Shown here: piece after piece, positions 49,629-59,641 of the stretch | Numbering within the stretch: the stretch's first letter is position 1 | Layout of the letters: every line of letters starts with the position of its first letter | Assembly (NCBI RefSeq): GCF_014650175.1 | Contig: NZ_BMUL01000002.1 | Location: forward strand, 591,926 to 655,925 | Direction: 5' to 3' | Origin: Streptomyces termitum | Lineage (GTDB): Bacteria > Actinomycetota > Actinomycetes > Streptomycetales > Streptomycetaceae | Length of the DNA: 64,000 nt | Program-made: the position numbers and the translations under genes | The notes under the pieces: model-generated | What the model was told of the DNA's origin: nothing | What the model saw: only the letters and a program-made list of their open reading frames with translations | Databases searched by the model: none

Positions 49629-52430
49629 TCACTTCTTGCGGCGGCGTCCGCCCGCGTTCTTCTGCGCCTTGCGGCGCTCGGCCCGCGTCATCCCGTCACC
49701 GGCGTCGTCCCCGTTGGAGAAGTCGCCCTCGACGACCCCGCCGTCGCCGTCCACGCTCGGCGCGGAGAAGTGCAGCCGGTCCGGCCGCTGCGGCGCGTCG
49801 AGGCCCTTGGCGCGGATCTCCGGACGGCCGCCCGCCGGCACGGCGTCGTCCTTGTCCAGGGACGGCGCGCCCGCCTGCACCGGGACCTCCTCGACCTGCT
49901 GCTCGACCTGGACCTCCAGGTTGAACAGGTAGCCGACGGACTCCTCCTTGATGCCCTCCATCATGGCGGTGAACATGTCGAAGCCCTCGCGCTGGTACTC
50001 GACCAGCGGGTCCTTCTGCGCCATGGCGCGCAGGCCGATGCCCTCCTGGAGGTAGTCCATCTCGTAGAGGTGCTCGCGCCACTTGCGGTCGAGGACGGAG
50101 AGGACGACCCGGCGCTCCAGCTCGCGCATGATCTCCGAGCCGAGCTGCGCCTCGCGCGCCTCGTACTGGGCGTGGATGTCGTCCTTGATGGACTCGGCGA
50201 TGAACTCGGCGGTGATGCCCGCGCGGTCGCCCGCCGCGTCCTCCAGCTCCTCGACGGTGACCTTCACCGGGTAGAGCTGCTTGAAGGCGCCCCACAGCCG
50301 GTCGAGGTCCCACTCCTCCGCGAAGCCCTCGGCGGTCTCCTGGCGGATGTAGTCGTCGATGGTGTCGTCCATGAAGTGGCGGATCTGCTCGTGCAGGTCC
50401 TCGCCCTCCAGGACGCGGCGGCGCTCGCCGTAGATGACCTCGCGCTGCCGGTTGAGGACCTCGTCGTACTTGAGGACGTTCTTGCGGGTCTCGAAGTTCT
50501 GGGTCTCGACCTGCGACTGGGCGGAGGCGATGGCGCGGGTGACCATCTTGTTCTCGATCGGCACGTCGTCCGGCACATTGGCCATGGCCATGACGCGCTC
50601 GACCATCTGGGCCTTGAAGAGGCGCATCAGGTCGTCGCCCAGCGACAGGTAGAAGCGGGACTCGCCCGGGTCGCCCTGACGGCCGGAACGACCGCGCAGC
50701 TGGTTGTCGATGCGGCGCGACTCGTGCCGCTCGGTGCCCAGCACGTACAGCCCGCCGAGGTCCTTGACCTCCTCGAACTCCGCCTTCACGGCCTTCTCGG
50801 CGCGCTCCATGGCGCCGGGCAGGGCCGCGGCCCACTCCTCGACGTGCTCGACCGGGTCCAGCCCGGCCTGGCGCAGCTCGGCCTCGGCGAGGTCGTCCGG
50901 GTTGCCGCCGAGCTTGATGTCGGTGCCTCGTCCGGCCATGTTGGTGGCGACGGTGACGGCGCCCCGGCGGCCGGCCTGGGCGACGATGCTGGCCTCGCGC
51001 TCGTGGTGCTTGGCGTTGAGCACCTCGTGCGGGACGCCGCGCTTGGAGAGCTGCTGCGAGAGGTACTCGGACTTCTCGACGGAGGTGGTGCCGACGAGGA
51101 CCGGCTGGCCCTTCTCGTGCTTCTCGGCGATGTCGTCGACGACGGCGGCGAACTTGGCGACCTCGGTCCGGTAGATGAGGTCGGACTGGTCCTTGCGCTG
51201 CATCGGCTTGTTCGTCGGGATCGGGACGACGCCGAGCTTGTAGATCTGGTGGAACTCGGCCGCCTCGGTCATGGCCGTACCGGTCATGCCGGAGAGCTTG
51301 TCGTAGAGGCGGAAGAAGTTCTGGAGGGTGATCGTGGCGAGGGTCTGGTTCTCGTCCTTGATCGGCACGCCCTCCTTGGCCTCGATGGCCTGGTGCATGC
51401 CCTCGTTGTAGCGGCGGCCGGCGAGGATGCGGCCGGTGTGCTCGTCGACGATCATGACCTCGCCGTCGATGACGACGTAGTCCTTGTCCTTCTTGAACAG
51501 TTCCTTCGCCTTGATGGCGTTGTTCAGGTAGCCGACGAGCGGGGTGTTCACCGACTCGTAGAGGTTGTCGATGCCGAGCCAGTCCTCGACCTTGGCGACG
51601 CCCGCCTCGTGGATGGCGACGGTGCGCTTCTTCTCGTCGACCTCGTAGTCGCCGGTCTCCTCGATGCCCTTCAGCGGGTTGCCGGGCTCGCCCTTGGTGA
51701 GGCGGGTCACCAGCTTGGCGAAGTCGCCGTACCACTTGGTGGCCTGGTCGGCCGGGCCGGAGATGATCAGCGGCGTACGGGCCTCGTCGACGAGGATGGA
51801 GTCGACCTCGTCGACGCAGGCGTAGTTGTGGCCGCGCTGGACCAGCTCGTCCTGCGACCACGCCATGTTGTCGCGGAGGTAGTCGAAGCCGAACTCGTTG
51901 TTCGTGCCGTAGGTGATGTCGCAGGCGTACTGCTCGCGGCGCTGCGCCGGCGTCATGTTCGCCAGGATGCAGCCGACCTGGAGGCCCAGGAACTTGTGCA
52001 CCCGGCCCATCAGTTCGGAGTCGCGCTCGGCCAGGTAGTCGTTGACCGTGATCAGGTGGACGCCCTTGCCGGAGAGCGCGTTGAGGTACGCCGGGAGGGT
52101 GCCGACGAGGGTCTTGCCCTCACCGGTCTTCATCTCGGCGACGTAGCCGAGGTGCAGCGCGGCGCCGCCCATGATCTGGACGTCGTAGTGGCGCTGGCCG
52201 AGGACGCGCTTGGCCGCCTCGCGGACGGTGGCGAACGCCTCCGGGAGCAGGTCGTCGAGGCTCTCGCCGTCGGCGTACCGCTGCTTGTACTCGTCCGTGA
52301 GGGCCCGCAGGTCGGCGTCGGAGAGGTGGGTGAAGTCCTCTTCGATGGAGTTGACCTGGTCCGCGATGCGGTGCAGTTTGCGCAGGATCTTGCCTTCGCC
52401 TGCACGCATGAGCTTGTTGAAGACGGACAC
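49629..52430 (-). CDS. secA: Preprotein translocase ATPase SecA
   Basis: 933 residues from GTG ([16 protein letters not shown]) with GGAGACC 8 nt upstream. Drives Sec-dependent export through SecYEG. Walker [43 protein letters not shown] and [14 protein letters not shown] are intact. The C-terminal tail ([19 protein letters not shown], then GRRRKK) lacks the Cys-rich zinc domain of E. coli SecA. An Rv3235-family gene lies just downstream on the opposite strand. Confidence 0.98.
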   Translation of the reverse strand: MSVFNKLMRAGEGKILRKLHRIADQVNSIEEDFTHLSDADLRALTDEYKQRYADGESLDDLLPEAFATVREAAKRVLGQRHYDVQIMGGAALHLGYVAEMKTGEGKTLVGTLPAYLNALSGKGVHLITVNDYLAERDSELMGRVHKFLGLQVGCILANMTPAQRREQYACDITYGTNNEFGFDYLRDNMAWSQDELVQRGHNYACVDEVDSILVDEARTPLIISGPADQATKWYGDFAKLVTRLTKGEPGNPLKGIEETGDYEVDEKKRTVAIHEAGVAKVEDWLGIDNLYESVNTPLVGYLNNAIKAKELFKKDKDYVVIDGEVMIVDEHTGRILAGRRYNEGMHQAIEAKEGVPIKDENQTLATITLQNFFRLYDKLSGMTGTAMTEAAEFHQIYKLGVVPIPTNKPMQRKDQSDLIYRTEVAKFAAVVDDIAEKHEKGQPVLVGTTSVEKSEYLSQQLSKRGVPHEVLNAKHHEREASIVAQAGRRGAVTVATNMAGRGTDIKLGGNPDDLAEAELRQAGLDPVEHVEEWAAALPGAMERAEKAVKAEFEEVKDLGGLYVLGTERHESRRIDNQLRGRSGRQGDPGESRFYLSLGDDLMRLFKAQMVERVMAMANVPDDVPIENKMVTRAIASAQSQVETQNFETRKNVLKYDEVLNRQREVIYGERRRVLEGEDLHEQIRHFMDDTIDDYIRQETAEGFAEEWDLDRLWGAFKQLYPVKVTVEELEDAAGDRAGITAEFIAESIKDDIHAQYEAREAQLGSEIMRELERRVVLSVLDRKWREHLYEMDYLQEGIGLRAMAQKDPLVEYQREGFDMFTAMMEGIKEESVGYLFNLEVQVEQQVEEVPVQAGAPSLDKDDAVPAGGRPEIRAKGLDAPQRPDRLHFSAPSVDGDGGVVEGDFSNGDDAGDGMTRAERRKAQKNAGGRRRKK

Positions 52431-52671
52431 TGAGGCTGGTCTCCTTGCCGGTCGGGCCTGGCACTGGGTCTTGTCACGGACGCGAGCGCCGGCACGGCAG
52501 GTGGTCCCCACCGCAACGGCCATCGTAAGCGAGACCACCCTCACGGAGGGAGGCCCGCAGGCCCACCACCGCACGTCGTCCCGCAATGGAGAACGCCCGA
52601 GGCGGCCGGAAGGTGCCGCCCCCTTCCGAAAAGTGTTCGCTTCCGACCGCCCGGCTCACCACAATCCGGGC

Positions 52672-53280
52672 ATGGAGCCCATCACCCTCACCACCGAACG
52701 CCTCCGGCTGCGCGCCTTCGTCCCCGAGGACGAGGACCTCGTGTACGCGCACTGCCAGGACCCGGCCGTCCGCCGCTGGACGACGGTGCCGGATCCGTAC
52801 GGCCGCGAGGACGCCGTCTTCTTCCTGAACCGGATCGTGCCGGACGGCTGGCGCGACGACACCGACTACGCCTTCGCCGTCGAGCCGCTGGAGGGCGGTC
52901 CGCTGTTCGGCGCCGTCGGCCTGCACAACCGGGGACCGGGCGTCTGGGAGGTCGGCTTCTGGCTGGCCCCGGAGGCCCGCGGCCGGGGCCACATGACCGA
53001 GGTGGTCCGGGCGGTCGCCCACTGGGCCTTCACCGGCCTCGGCTGCGTCCGGCTGGTCTGGCGCGCCGAGATCGGCAACACCGCCTCGCGCGCGGTCGCC
53101 GAGCGGGCCGGCTTCGCCGTCGAGGGCGTCCAGCGGGCGGGCCTGCTGCACAACGGCACCCTCCGGGACGCCTGGGTCGCCTCGCTGCTCCCCTCCGACT
53201 TCGGCCTGCCGAGCCCGGTGCCCTACCTCCCGCCCCGCGAGGCCCCGCCCGCCGTGGCCCCCCGGGACCCCCGTCCGTGA
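52672..53280 (+). CDS. GNAT acetyltransferase
   Basis: 202 residues. RimJ/RimL-like: TERLRLRAFVPEDEDLVYAH opening and VGFWLAPEARGRGHMTEVVR acetyl-CoA loop. Resembles ribosomal-protein Ala-acetyltransferases and aminoglycoside-type GNATs; substrate unknown. A Pro-rich C-terminal tail of ~30 residues is added. Divergent from secA by ~240 bp. Confidence 0.88.
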   Translation: MEPITLTTERLRLRAFVPEDEDLVYAHCQDPAVRRWTTVPDPYGREDAVFFLNRIVPDGWRDDTDYAFAVEPLEGGPLFGAVGLHNRGPGVWEVGFWLAPEARGRGHMTEVVRAVAHWAFTGLGCVRLVWRAEIGNTASRAVAERAGFAVEGVQRAGLLHNGTLRDAWVASLLPSDFGLPSPVPYLPPREAPPAVAPRDPRP

Positions 53281-53320
53281 AACCCCCGGCCCTGTCGGTC
53301 CCGGGGCCTAGGGTTTGCGC

Positions 53321-54511
53321 ATGACGACCGCGCAGACGCCCGCCCCGATGTCCGCCCCGCAGCCCGTCGCCGAGCTCTCCGCCGACGAGGCCCGCCGGAT
53401 CGTCCTGCGCGCCCAGGGGTTCCTCGGCGCCCCCGACCGCAGGGGCGGGGTGCGGGGCGTACTCCGTCACCTCGGCCAGGTGCAGCTGGACACCATCTCG
53501 GTGCTGGCCCGCTCGCACGAGCTGATCCCGTACGCCCGGCTGGGCGCGGTCGGCCGGCCGGCGGTGGAGGAGGCGTACTGGTCGGGCGGCCACGCCTTCG
53601 AGTACTGGTCGCACGCCGCCTGCGTCCTGCCGATCGAGGAGTGGCCCCTCTTCGCCTTCCGCCGCCGCGCCTACCGCGACCGCCCGCACTGGGGCCACCA
53701 GCTGTCGCCGGGGGCGTACGGGAAGGTGATCGACCAGCTGCGGGCGGAGGGCCCGCGCACCGCGACCGAGCTGGGCGGCGCGAAGAACAAGGGCGAGTGG
53801 TGGGACTGGTCCGACACCAAGATCGCGGTGGAGCGGGCGCTGATGCACGGCGAGGTCGTGGTCGTCGAGCGGCGCGGCTGGAAGCGGGTGTACGACCTGG
53901 CGGAGCGGGCCGTGCCGGACGCGCTGCTCGGCGACGGCCTGGACGACGCGGAGTGCGTGCGGCGGCTGGTGCGGCAGGCGGGCGAGGCGCTCGGCGTCGG
54001 CACCCGCTCGGACATCGCCGACTACCACCGGCTCAAGAAGGAGCAGTTCGACGCGGTGGTGGCGGACTCGGGCCTGGTGCCGGTGACGGTGGCGGGCTGG
54101 GGGAAGCCGGCCTGGGCGGACCCGGCGGCGCTGGCCGAGGAGCCGCGCGGGCGGCACCGCACGACGCTGCTCTCCCCCTTCGACTCGCTGATCTGGGAGC
54201 GGCCCCGCACGGAGCGGATCTTCGGCTTCACCCACCGCCTGGAGGCGTACGTGCCGAAGCCGAAGCGGGTGCACGGCTACTTCGCGATGCCGGTGCTGTC
54301 CGGCGGCCGGCTGGTGGGCCGGGTCGATCCGGCGCGCGAGGGCCGGACCCTGGTGGCCCGGCAGGTGTCCGCCGAGGGCCCGAAGGCGGTCCCGGCGATC
54401 GCCCGCGCCCTGCGGGAGGCCGCGTCCTGGGTGGGCTGCGACGCGGTACGGGTGGAGCGGATGGACCCGCCGGAGCTGGCCGCGCCGCTGACGGCGGCCC
54501 TGACCGCCTGA
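53321..54511 (+). CDS. YcaQ/AlkX-type DNA glycosylase (HTH_42 family)
   Basis: 396 residues from ATG 53321. Winged-helix tandem-repeat fold of the HTH_42/DUF1006 family. The catalytic-region segment LGQVQLDTISVLARSHE contains a Q-x-D, as in E. coli YcaQ (AlkX), which unhooks interstrand cross-links; a Q-x-Q is also present one position earlier, so the AlkZ/AlkX assignment should be checked by alignment. The family includes AlkZ, self-resistance to azinomycin B. The WWDWSDTK segment and SPFDSLIWERPRTE are typical. Follows the GNAT gene by 40 bp. Confidence 0.82.
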   Translation: MTTAQTPAPMSAPQPVAELSADEARRIVLRAQGFLGAPDRRGGVRGVLRHLGQVQLDTISVLARSHELIPYARLGAVGRPAVEEAYWSGGHAFEYWSHAACVLPIEEWPLFAFRRRAYRDRPHWGHQLSPGAYGKVIDQLRAEGPRTATELGGAKNKGEWWDWSDTKIAVERALMHGEVVVVERRGWKRVYDLAERAVPDALLGDGLDDAECVRRLVRQAGEALGVGTRSDIADYHRLKKEQFDAVVADSGLVPVTVAGWGKPAWADPAALAEEPRGRHRTTLLSPFDSLIWERPRTERIFGFTHRLEAYVPKPKRVHGYFAMPVLSGGRLVGRVDPAREGRTLVARQVSAEGPKAVPAIARALREAASWVGCDAVRVERMDPPELAAPLTAALTA

Positions 54512-54585
54512 CGCCCGGCCCGCCGGCGGGCCCCTCCCGCCGGCGGCTCCCCCGGGGCCCGTACGGCCCCCTCCCGTCCCTGCGG

Positions 54586-54754
54586 CTAGGCCCTGTCCGG
54601 CGGATCTTCGTGGATCAGCCCGCGGCGTCTGGTGCGTGCTCTCGGCGTGCGCCCGGGTCGCCCTCGTACTGGACGTACTCGGGCGGTCCGGGCGTGCGGC
54701 GAGAGGACGTGCCAGGCGTCGCGGGCCCGCGAAGATCCGCCGGACAGGGCCTAG
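54586..54754. mobile_element. 169-bp MITE-like palindromic element ending in CTAG
   Basis: Perfect 25-bp terminal inverted repeats, 54586-54610 and 54730-54754, start and end with CTAG followed by GGCCCTGTCCGGCGG. The interior is an imperfect continuation of the same palindrome (CCCGCGGCGTCTGGTGCGTG against its counterpart), ending in a small GTACTGGACGTAC turn, so the whole element could fold as one long hairpin. No coding capacity. Non-autonomous elements of this type with CTAG targets are related to IS5-family (IS427-type) insertion sequences; the relation is inferred. The last CTAG provides the TAG stop of the response-regulator gene. Confidence 0.82.
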
Positions 54755-55515
54755 CGGATCTCCAGGATCTTCTCCCGCATCGCGTAGACCACGGCCTCCA
54801 TGCGGGAGTGCAGCTGGAGCTTCTCCAGGATGTTGCGCACGTGGTTCTTCACCGTGTTCTCGGAGATGAACAGCTCCTTGGCGATGTCGCGGTTGTTCAT
54901 CCCGGTGGCGACCAGCTTGAGGACCTCCAGCTCGCGGTCGGTGAGCCGGGGCGCCGGGACGAGCCGGCGCTCGTCGGTGCGCTGGATCATCGACTTGAAC
55001 TCGGTGAGCAGCTTGGAGGCCATCGAGGGGCTGATCTGGGACTGGCCGTCGGCGACGGCCCGGATCGCGGTCGCCACCTCGTCGGTGGAGATCTCCTTGA
55101 GGAGGTAGCCGGTCGCGCCCGCCTTGATGGCGTCGTAGAGGTCGGCCTCCTCGTCGCTGATCGTCAGCATGATGATCTTCGCGCTGGGGGCGACCTCCTT
55201 GATGGAGGTGCACGCCTCGATGCCGCCGCGCCGGGGCATCCGCACGTCCATCAGGACGATGTCCGGCAGGAGGTCCGCCGCCTTGTCGACGGCCTCCGCG
55301 CCGTCCCCGGCCTCGCCGACGACCTGGATGTCCTCCTCCTGCGCGAGAACGATCTCCAGGCCCCGCCGGAAAAGGGCGTGGTCGTCCACGACCAGGACCC
55401 TGATCGGCTCCTTGCGGAAGACCTCTTCGGCCGATTCCGATCCCTTCGGAGCACCCTCCCGCGCGAGCGCGGCGCGCTCGTGCCCGCTGAGCACCGGGCC
55501 GAAGCTGTCTGCCAT
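54751..55515 (-). CDS. Orphan NarL/LuxR-type response regulator
   Basis: 254 residues. N-terminal extension (~37 residues), receiver domain with phosphorylatable Asp90 (DIVLMDVRMPRRGG) and the acidic pocket DDHALFRRG, then a LuxR helix-turn-helix (LTDRELEVLKLVATGMNNRD). No histidine kinase is adjacent. The TAG stop is the CTAG at the right end of the MITE-like element, which lies directly downstream. An 11-bp hairpin lies ~46 bp upstream of the ATG. The S. coelicolor orthologue is uncharacterised as far as I know. Confidence 0.93.
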   Translation of the reverse strand: MADSFGPVLSGHERAALAREGAPKGSESAEEVFRKEPIRVLVVDDHALFRRGLEIVLAQEEDIQVVGEAGDGAEAVDKAADLLPDIVLMDVRMPRRGGIEACTSIKEVAPSAKIIMLTISDEEADLYDAIKAGATGYLLKEISTDEVATAIRAVADGQSQISPSMASKLLTEFKSMIQRTDERRLVPAPRLTDRELEVLKLVATGMNNRDIAKELFISENTVKNHVRNILEKLQLHSRMEAVVYAMREKILEIR

Positions 55516-55560
55516 CGTGTCGCCCCCTGAAGGCCGTGGCCTGAATTCGTTTCCGGTCCT

Positions 55561-55589
55561 CCAACCGGTGCCCGAGAAGCACTGGTTGG
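55561..55589. promoter_or_regulatory. Inverted repeat upstream of the response regulator gene
   Basis: CCAACCGGTGC and GCACTGGTTGG, 10 of 11 positions paired around a 7-nt loop, 46 bp upstream of the ATG. Could be an operator or a leader structure. Confidence 0.4.
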
Positions 55590-55647
55590 CGTGCGGGCCA
55601 TGATTTCATGCCCCGGCGTCGACGGGGTGTCACCGAGGGCGCGCGAG

Positions 55648-55685
55648 GGTGCCCCTGGGGGCGCGGGGAGCGCTCCAGGGGCACC
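55648..55685. terminator. Possible terminator of hpf
   Basis: GGTGCCCCTGG and CCAGGGGCACC, 11-bp arms around a GC-rich loop, ~126 bp beyond the hpf stop codon on the minus strand. No U-tract. Confidence 0.5.
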
Positions 55686-55810
55686 GGGTGGGGCGCACGG
55701 GACGGGCGGGCGCGCGCCGTCGCGACGGGCACGCGCGCCACCGTGCCGAGTGCGGCACGGCGGGCGGACGGCCCGGCCGGAGCCGGGCCGCCGGTCAGCC
55801 GTTCGACGGG

Positions 55811-56497
55811 TCAGCCGCCGAGCGCACCGCCCGCGCCGCCGCTGTTCTCGGCGAGCGGGTCGTTCTCCAGGTGGATGACGCCGTAGTCGTAGGCGTGGCG
55901 CCGGTAGACGACGCTCGGCTGCTTGGTCTCGGCGTCGACGAAGAGGTAGAAGTCGTGGCCGACCAGCTCCATCTCGTAGAGCGCCTGGTCGAGGCCCATG
56001 GGGGCGGCCTGGTGCGTCTTCTCGCGCACCACCAGCGGTCCTTCGCCCTTCACCTCGATCGAGCCCATCATCGTGGTGGGCACCTCGCCGTCGGCCTCGT
56101 CGGCGACGAGTTCGCCCTGGCCGTTCAGCTGGGCGACACCGGGGACGACGTCGGCGACCTCCGCGGCGGAGAGCCGGCCGGTGCCCCGGCGGGTGTAGCG
56201 CTTGTCGTGCTGCTTGCGGAGCCGCGCCTCCAGCTTGTCGCTGGCCAGGTCGAGGGCCGCGTACGGGTCGCCGGCCGACGCTTCCGCCCGGATGACCGGG
56301 CCTCGGGAGTGGAGGGTGATCTCCACGCGGTCGGACCGGTCGGCCTGCCGCGGGTTGTGCTCCTTGGACACCTCGACGTCGAGGCTGATCACCTTGCCGT
56401 CGAGCTTCTGGATCTTCTCCAGCTTCAGCTTCTCGGCCACGTGCTTGCGGAACCGCTCGGGCACCTCGGTCTTGCGGCCCTTGACGACGATGTCCAC
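55811..56497 (-). CDS. hpf: Ribosome hibernation-promoting factor, long form
   Basis: 228 residues from GTG (VDIVVKGRKTEVPERFR) with GGAG 6 nt upstream; the ATG frame further upstream lacks conserved sequence. Residues ~1-100 form the ribosome-binding domain (S30AE/HPF), and ~165-225 the C-terminal dimerization domain that pairs 70S ribosomes into 100S. In actinobacteria the long HPF is induced in stationary phase and by stress. The spacer to comF carries its promoter (293 bp, no DosR-type motif recognised). Confidence 0.95.
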   Translation of the reverse strand: MDIVVKGRKTEVPERFRKHVAEKLKLEKIQKLDGKVISLDVEVSKEHNPRQADRSDRVEITLHSRGPVIRAEASAGDPYAALDLASDKLEARLRKQHDKRYTRRGTGRLSAAEVADVVPGVAQLNGQGELVADEADGEVPTTMMGSIEVKGEGPLVVREKTHQAAPMGLDQALYEMELVGHDFYLFVDAETKQPSVVYRRHAYDYGVIHLENDPLAENSGGAGGALGG

Positions 56498-56790
56498 GCA
56501 GAACTCCGTTCCCGGATCGCCCGCTCGACTCCTAGGCCGGCCGGGCATTCCCTTTGCACCAGACCCCGGTGGTCTCACCGGAGCTCGGACTTGGCGACTT
56601 CGCCCTCCTCCTCCCCAGCCGACAAGATCGCCACCCCGTCGACGAGAGGTTAATTCGCCCTGAACTCCTGTCCTGTAGGCGCAACCGTATGCATTCGAGT
56701 TCGGGTGTTCACCCTCTCTCACAACCGAACATAGCTCCTTCGGACGGGTGTCGGCACCCGCTCGCGCGACATACCTCCATTCGGCTGCTT

Positions 56791-57588
56791 TCACCTCTCA
56801 CCACCTGCAACGATGCAAGTTCCCCGCGAGTTCCGGTTTATTTCGAACGAAGCGGGAGAGGATGCGATTACAGCCGCCACCCGCTGTTCGAATTCGTGCT
56901 GCGCGAAATCACCGCGGAAACTCACCGGCGCTCTCCGGGTGAACGGCGGGTGTACGTCCCCGAGGGCCCGCGCCGCCTCCGCGAGCGACGCCCCGGTGGT
57001 CATCAGGTCGTCCACGAGCACCACCCGCCCGGCCGCCAGCAGCCGCGCGCCGCCCGGCACCACCTCCAGCGCCCCGGCCAGGTTCGCCCGCCGCCCGCGC
57101 GCGCCGAGCCCCGCCTGGTCCGCCACGTACCGCCGCTGCCGCAGCACCGGCACCACCCGCGCCGGCCGCCCCGCGCCCCGCAGCCGCGCCGCCGCGGCCC
57201 GCGCGACCCGCCGGGTCGGATCGTGCCCCCGCGCCCGCACCGAGCGCCGCGCGGACGGCACCGGCACCAGCAGCAGCGCGCCGCCGTCCCCGCGCCCCCG
57301 CACGGCCGCCGCCACGGCACCCGCGAGCGCCCCGCCCAGCGGCCCGGCGAGCTCCAGCGCCCCGCGCTCCTTGTGGGCGATCAGCAGCTCCCGTACCGCT
57401 CCCCCGTACGGCACGGCCGCGTGCACCACCGGCAGCCCCGGCGGCTCCGGCGACGGCCGCACCCGGTCCGCGCCCGTCCCGGCCAGCGCCCGCGCGCACC
57501 GCCCGCACAGCCCGGTCCTGGGCTCTCCGCAGCCCTCGCAGGCGACGGGCAGCACCAGTCCGGAGATCTCCCGCCACCAACCCCGCAT
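56791..57588 (-). CDS. ComF-family phosphoribosyltransferase-like protein
   Basis: 265 residues from ATG of MRGWWREISGLVLPV. Zinc site CEGCG and LCGRC, then the PRTase fold with VVLVDDLMTTGASLAEA as the PRPP loop. ComF helps DNA uptake in competent species; in Streptomyces it sits beside lpqB/mtrB and hpf with unknown role. The ~30-residue C-terminal tail after DDLMTTG is longer than in many ComF proteins (FEINRNSRGTCIVAGGER end). Confidence 0.9.
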   Translation of the reverse strand: MRGWWREISGLVLPVACEGCGEPRTGLCGRCARALAGTGADRVRPSPEPPGLPVVHAAVPYGGAVRELLIAHKERGALELAGPLGGALAGAVAAAVRGRGDGGALLLVPVPSARRSVRARGHDPTRRVARAAAARLRGAGRPARVVPVLRQRRYVADQAGLGARGRRANLAGALEVVPGGARLLAAGRVVLVDDLMTTGASLAEAARALGDVHPPFTRRAPVSFRGDFAQHEFEQRVAAVIASSPASFEINRNSRGTCIVAGGER

Positions 57589-57766
57589 GGCTCCACTGTG
57601 ACCGGCCCCGCGCACCCCCGCCACCCCTGTGGACAACGCCCTGTGGACAACCCGGAGAACGGCCCGGAGCAGCCCCGGAACCGGCCCGGAACCGACCCGG
57701 AGCCAGCCCGCAGCCGGCCCGGAGAACGGCCCGGCCCGAGCCTCCCCGCGCGTCAGGACCCGGGCC

Positions 57767-59641
57767 CTACCCCGGATAGACCGGTACCGTCCCCGACTTC
57801 ACGACCGGCTGCCAGTTCGCCCCCGGCATCAGCCGCACGATCCCGTCGTTCCCCGACGCGGCGACGACCGGTTCGGTCTCCTTGTGCGGCGCGGCCACCG
57901 CGTTGACCCCGTTCAGCCCCGGCAGCACCAGCGTCGCGGAGGTGGAGCCGTCGGTCTGGAGGTAGCGGATCTGCTGCACGCCGCCCGCCTCCCGGCCCAC
58001 CACCACGAGGCGGCTCGGGCCGGCCCAGGAGACGGCCGAGACGGACTCCATGCGCGGCGCCGCCGCCTGGAGGTCCACCACCGACACGACCTGCTCGTCG
58101 GTGCCGTCCTGCCGCTCGATCCGGCCGATCTGGAGCGTCGTCCGGCCGTCCCGGGTGATCAGGAGCGCGATCCGCACCCCGTCGGCCGAGACCCGCAGCG
58201 ACTCGACCCGGGTGTCCTCCGTCAGCCACGGCGTGCGGACCTCGATCCGCTTCCCGGTGCCGTCCGGCACCACGAACAGCCGCCGGTGCCCCGGCGCCCG
58301 GTCCGCGACCCACAGGTCGCCCCGGCCGTCCCAGCTGGGCTGCGAGAGCCGGTCCTCGGAGGCCGCGGACGGCGCCGCGGCGCTCTTCAGGACCGGCGGG
58401 AGCGGCTCCTGCTCGGTGGTGATCGAGGAGACGTAGAGCGCGGCGCCGTCCTTGGAGACGCCCGCGGCTCGGGTCTCGCCCCGGGCCACGGCGACCGCGC
58501 CCAGCGGCACGGTGCCCTTGCCGAGCGGCCCCGGCACCTCCGCCGGCCGGACGGCCTCCTTGCCGCTGGTGGCGAGCGCCTTCATCCGGCCCGCCTCGTC
58601 GAGGAAGTACGGGGTCTCCTCCCGCCCGGTCTCCCGGACGGCCTCGAACTCCGCCGCCTGCCCCTTCCCGAGCCGGCAGACCACGTTGTTCTCCACGTCC
58701 TGGAGCTCCACCTGGTCGACCTGGACGGAGGGCAGGTCGCCGAGGGTGACGAGGAGCTGCGCCGCCAGCCGGCGGCACACCTCGCCGCCGAAGCGGTCGG
58801 CCTTCACGTCGAGCGGCACCTTCAGCGTGGACTGGTCGTCCGTGGTCAGCGAGGTGACACCGTGCTTCAGCCCCGTACCGGTCGGGAAGGGCGAGTCGAC
58901 GGCGGGCCGCAGCCAGTGCGTCGGCCCCTCCAGGAGCGCCTTCACCGTCTGCGTCACCGGATCCATCCGGGTGACCGGGTCCTGCCGCTGCCGGATGTAG
59001 ACCGGGTCGGCGACCAGCCAGTCCTCGCCGGAGGCGAAGTAGTACTTGTTGACCGAGCGGTAGTTGCGCAGGAAGTCGGCCTCGCCGAGCACCAGACCGG
59101 GCGGCAGGCTGTCGATCCGCCACTCCTTGTCCTTGCCGTTGGCCGCGGCCTCCTGCACGACGTGGATGGCCTGCGCGTACTCCACCGGTCTGTTGGGCTG
59201 GTAGGCGTGCCGGGCGTCCACGGTCGCGACCTTCCGCCCGGAGATCGGGTAGGCGCGGCCCTGGTTCTCCGGGTCGGCGTTGCGGTCGGCCGGCTCGCGG
59301 TCGGGCGCGGTGGCGAGCACGGTGATGCTCTGCTCCGGCTTCCAGCTCTCCGCGGCCTGCCGCGTCAGGTACTTGCGGGCGGTCGCGAACCCGGGGTCGT
59401 CGCTGGTCATGGCCTCCAGGAAGCCGTCGACGATCTCGTCGGGGACGGCGTTCTCCCGGGGCGCGACCGCGTAGACGCGGACCTGCGAGTCGCCCGCGCC
59501 GGCCCCCCGCACCACCTGCACCTCGCCGCTGTCCGGCATCGTCGCGCAGCCCGTCGCGAGCAGCCCGCCGCAGACGGCGAGCACCGTCAGGCGCCCGCCC
59601 CGTCCCCGCCCCGCCCTCGCGCGGCGCCCGTCAGCGCTCAC
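57767..59641 (-). CDS. lpqB: Lipoprotein LpqB
   Basis: 624 residues from GTG. Lipobox LLATGC with Cys32. GerMN domain in the middle (DPVTQTVKALLEGPTHWLRPAV) and a beta-propeller-like C-terminal part. LpqB binds the extracytoplasmic domain of MtrB and modulates its activity. The start overlaps mtrB by 11 bp, so the operon is translationally coupled. Start chosen by GTG and the Arg-rich signal peptide. Confidence 0.95.
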   Translation of the reverse strand: MSADGRRARAGRGRGGRLTVLAVCGGLLATGCATMPDSGEVQVVRGAGAGDSQVRVYAVAPRENAVPDEIVDGFLEAMTSDDPGFATARKYLTRQAAESWKPEQSITVLATAPDREPADRNADPENQGRAYPISGRKVATVDARHAYQPNRPVEYAQAIHVVQEAAANGKDKEWRIDSLPPGLVLGEADFLRNYRSVNKYYFASGEDWLVADPVYIRQRQDPVTRMDPVTQTVKALLEGPTHWLRPAVDSPFPTGTGLKHGVTSLTTDDQSTLKVPLDVKADRFGGEVCRRLAAQLLVTLGDLPSVQVDQVELQDVENNVVCRLGKGQAAEFEAVRETGREETPYFLDEAGRMKALATSGKEAVRPAEVPGPLGKGTVPLGAVAVARGETRAAGVSKDGAALYVSSITTEQEPLPPVLKSAAAPSAASEDRLSQPSWDGRGDLWVADRAPGHRRLFVVPDGTGKRIEVRTPWLTEDTRVESLRVSADGVRIALLITRDGRTTLQIGRIERQDGTDEQVVSVVDLQAAAPRMESVSAVSWAGPSRLVVVGREAGGVQQIRYLQTDGSTSATLVLPGLNGVNAVAAPHKETEPVVAASGNDGIVRLMPGANWQPVVKSGTVPVYPG

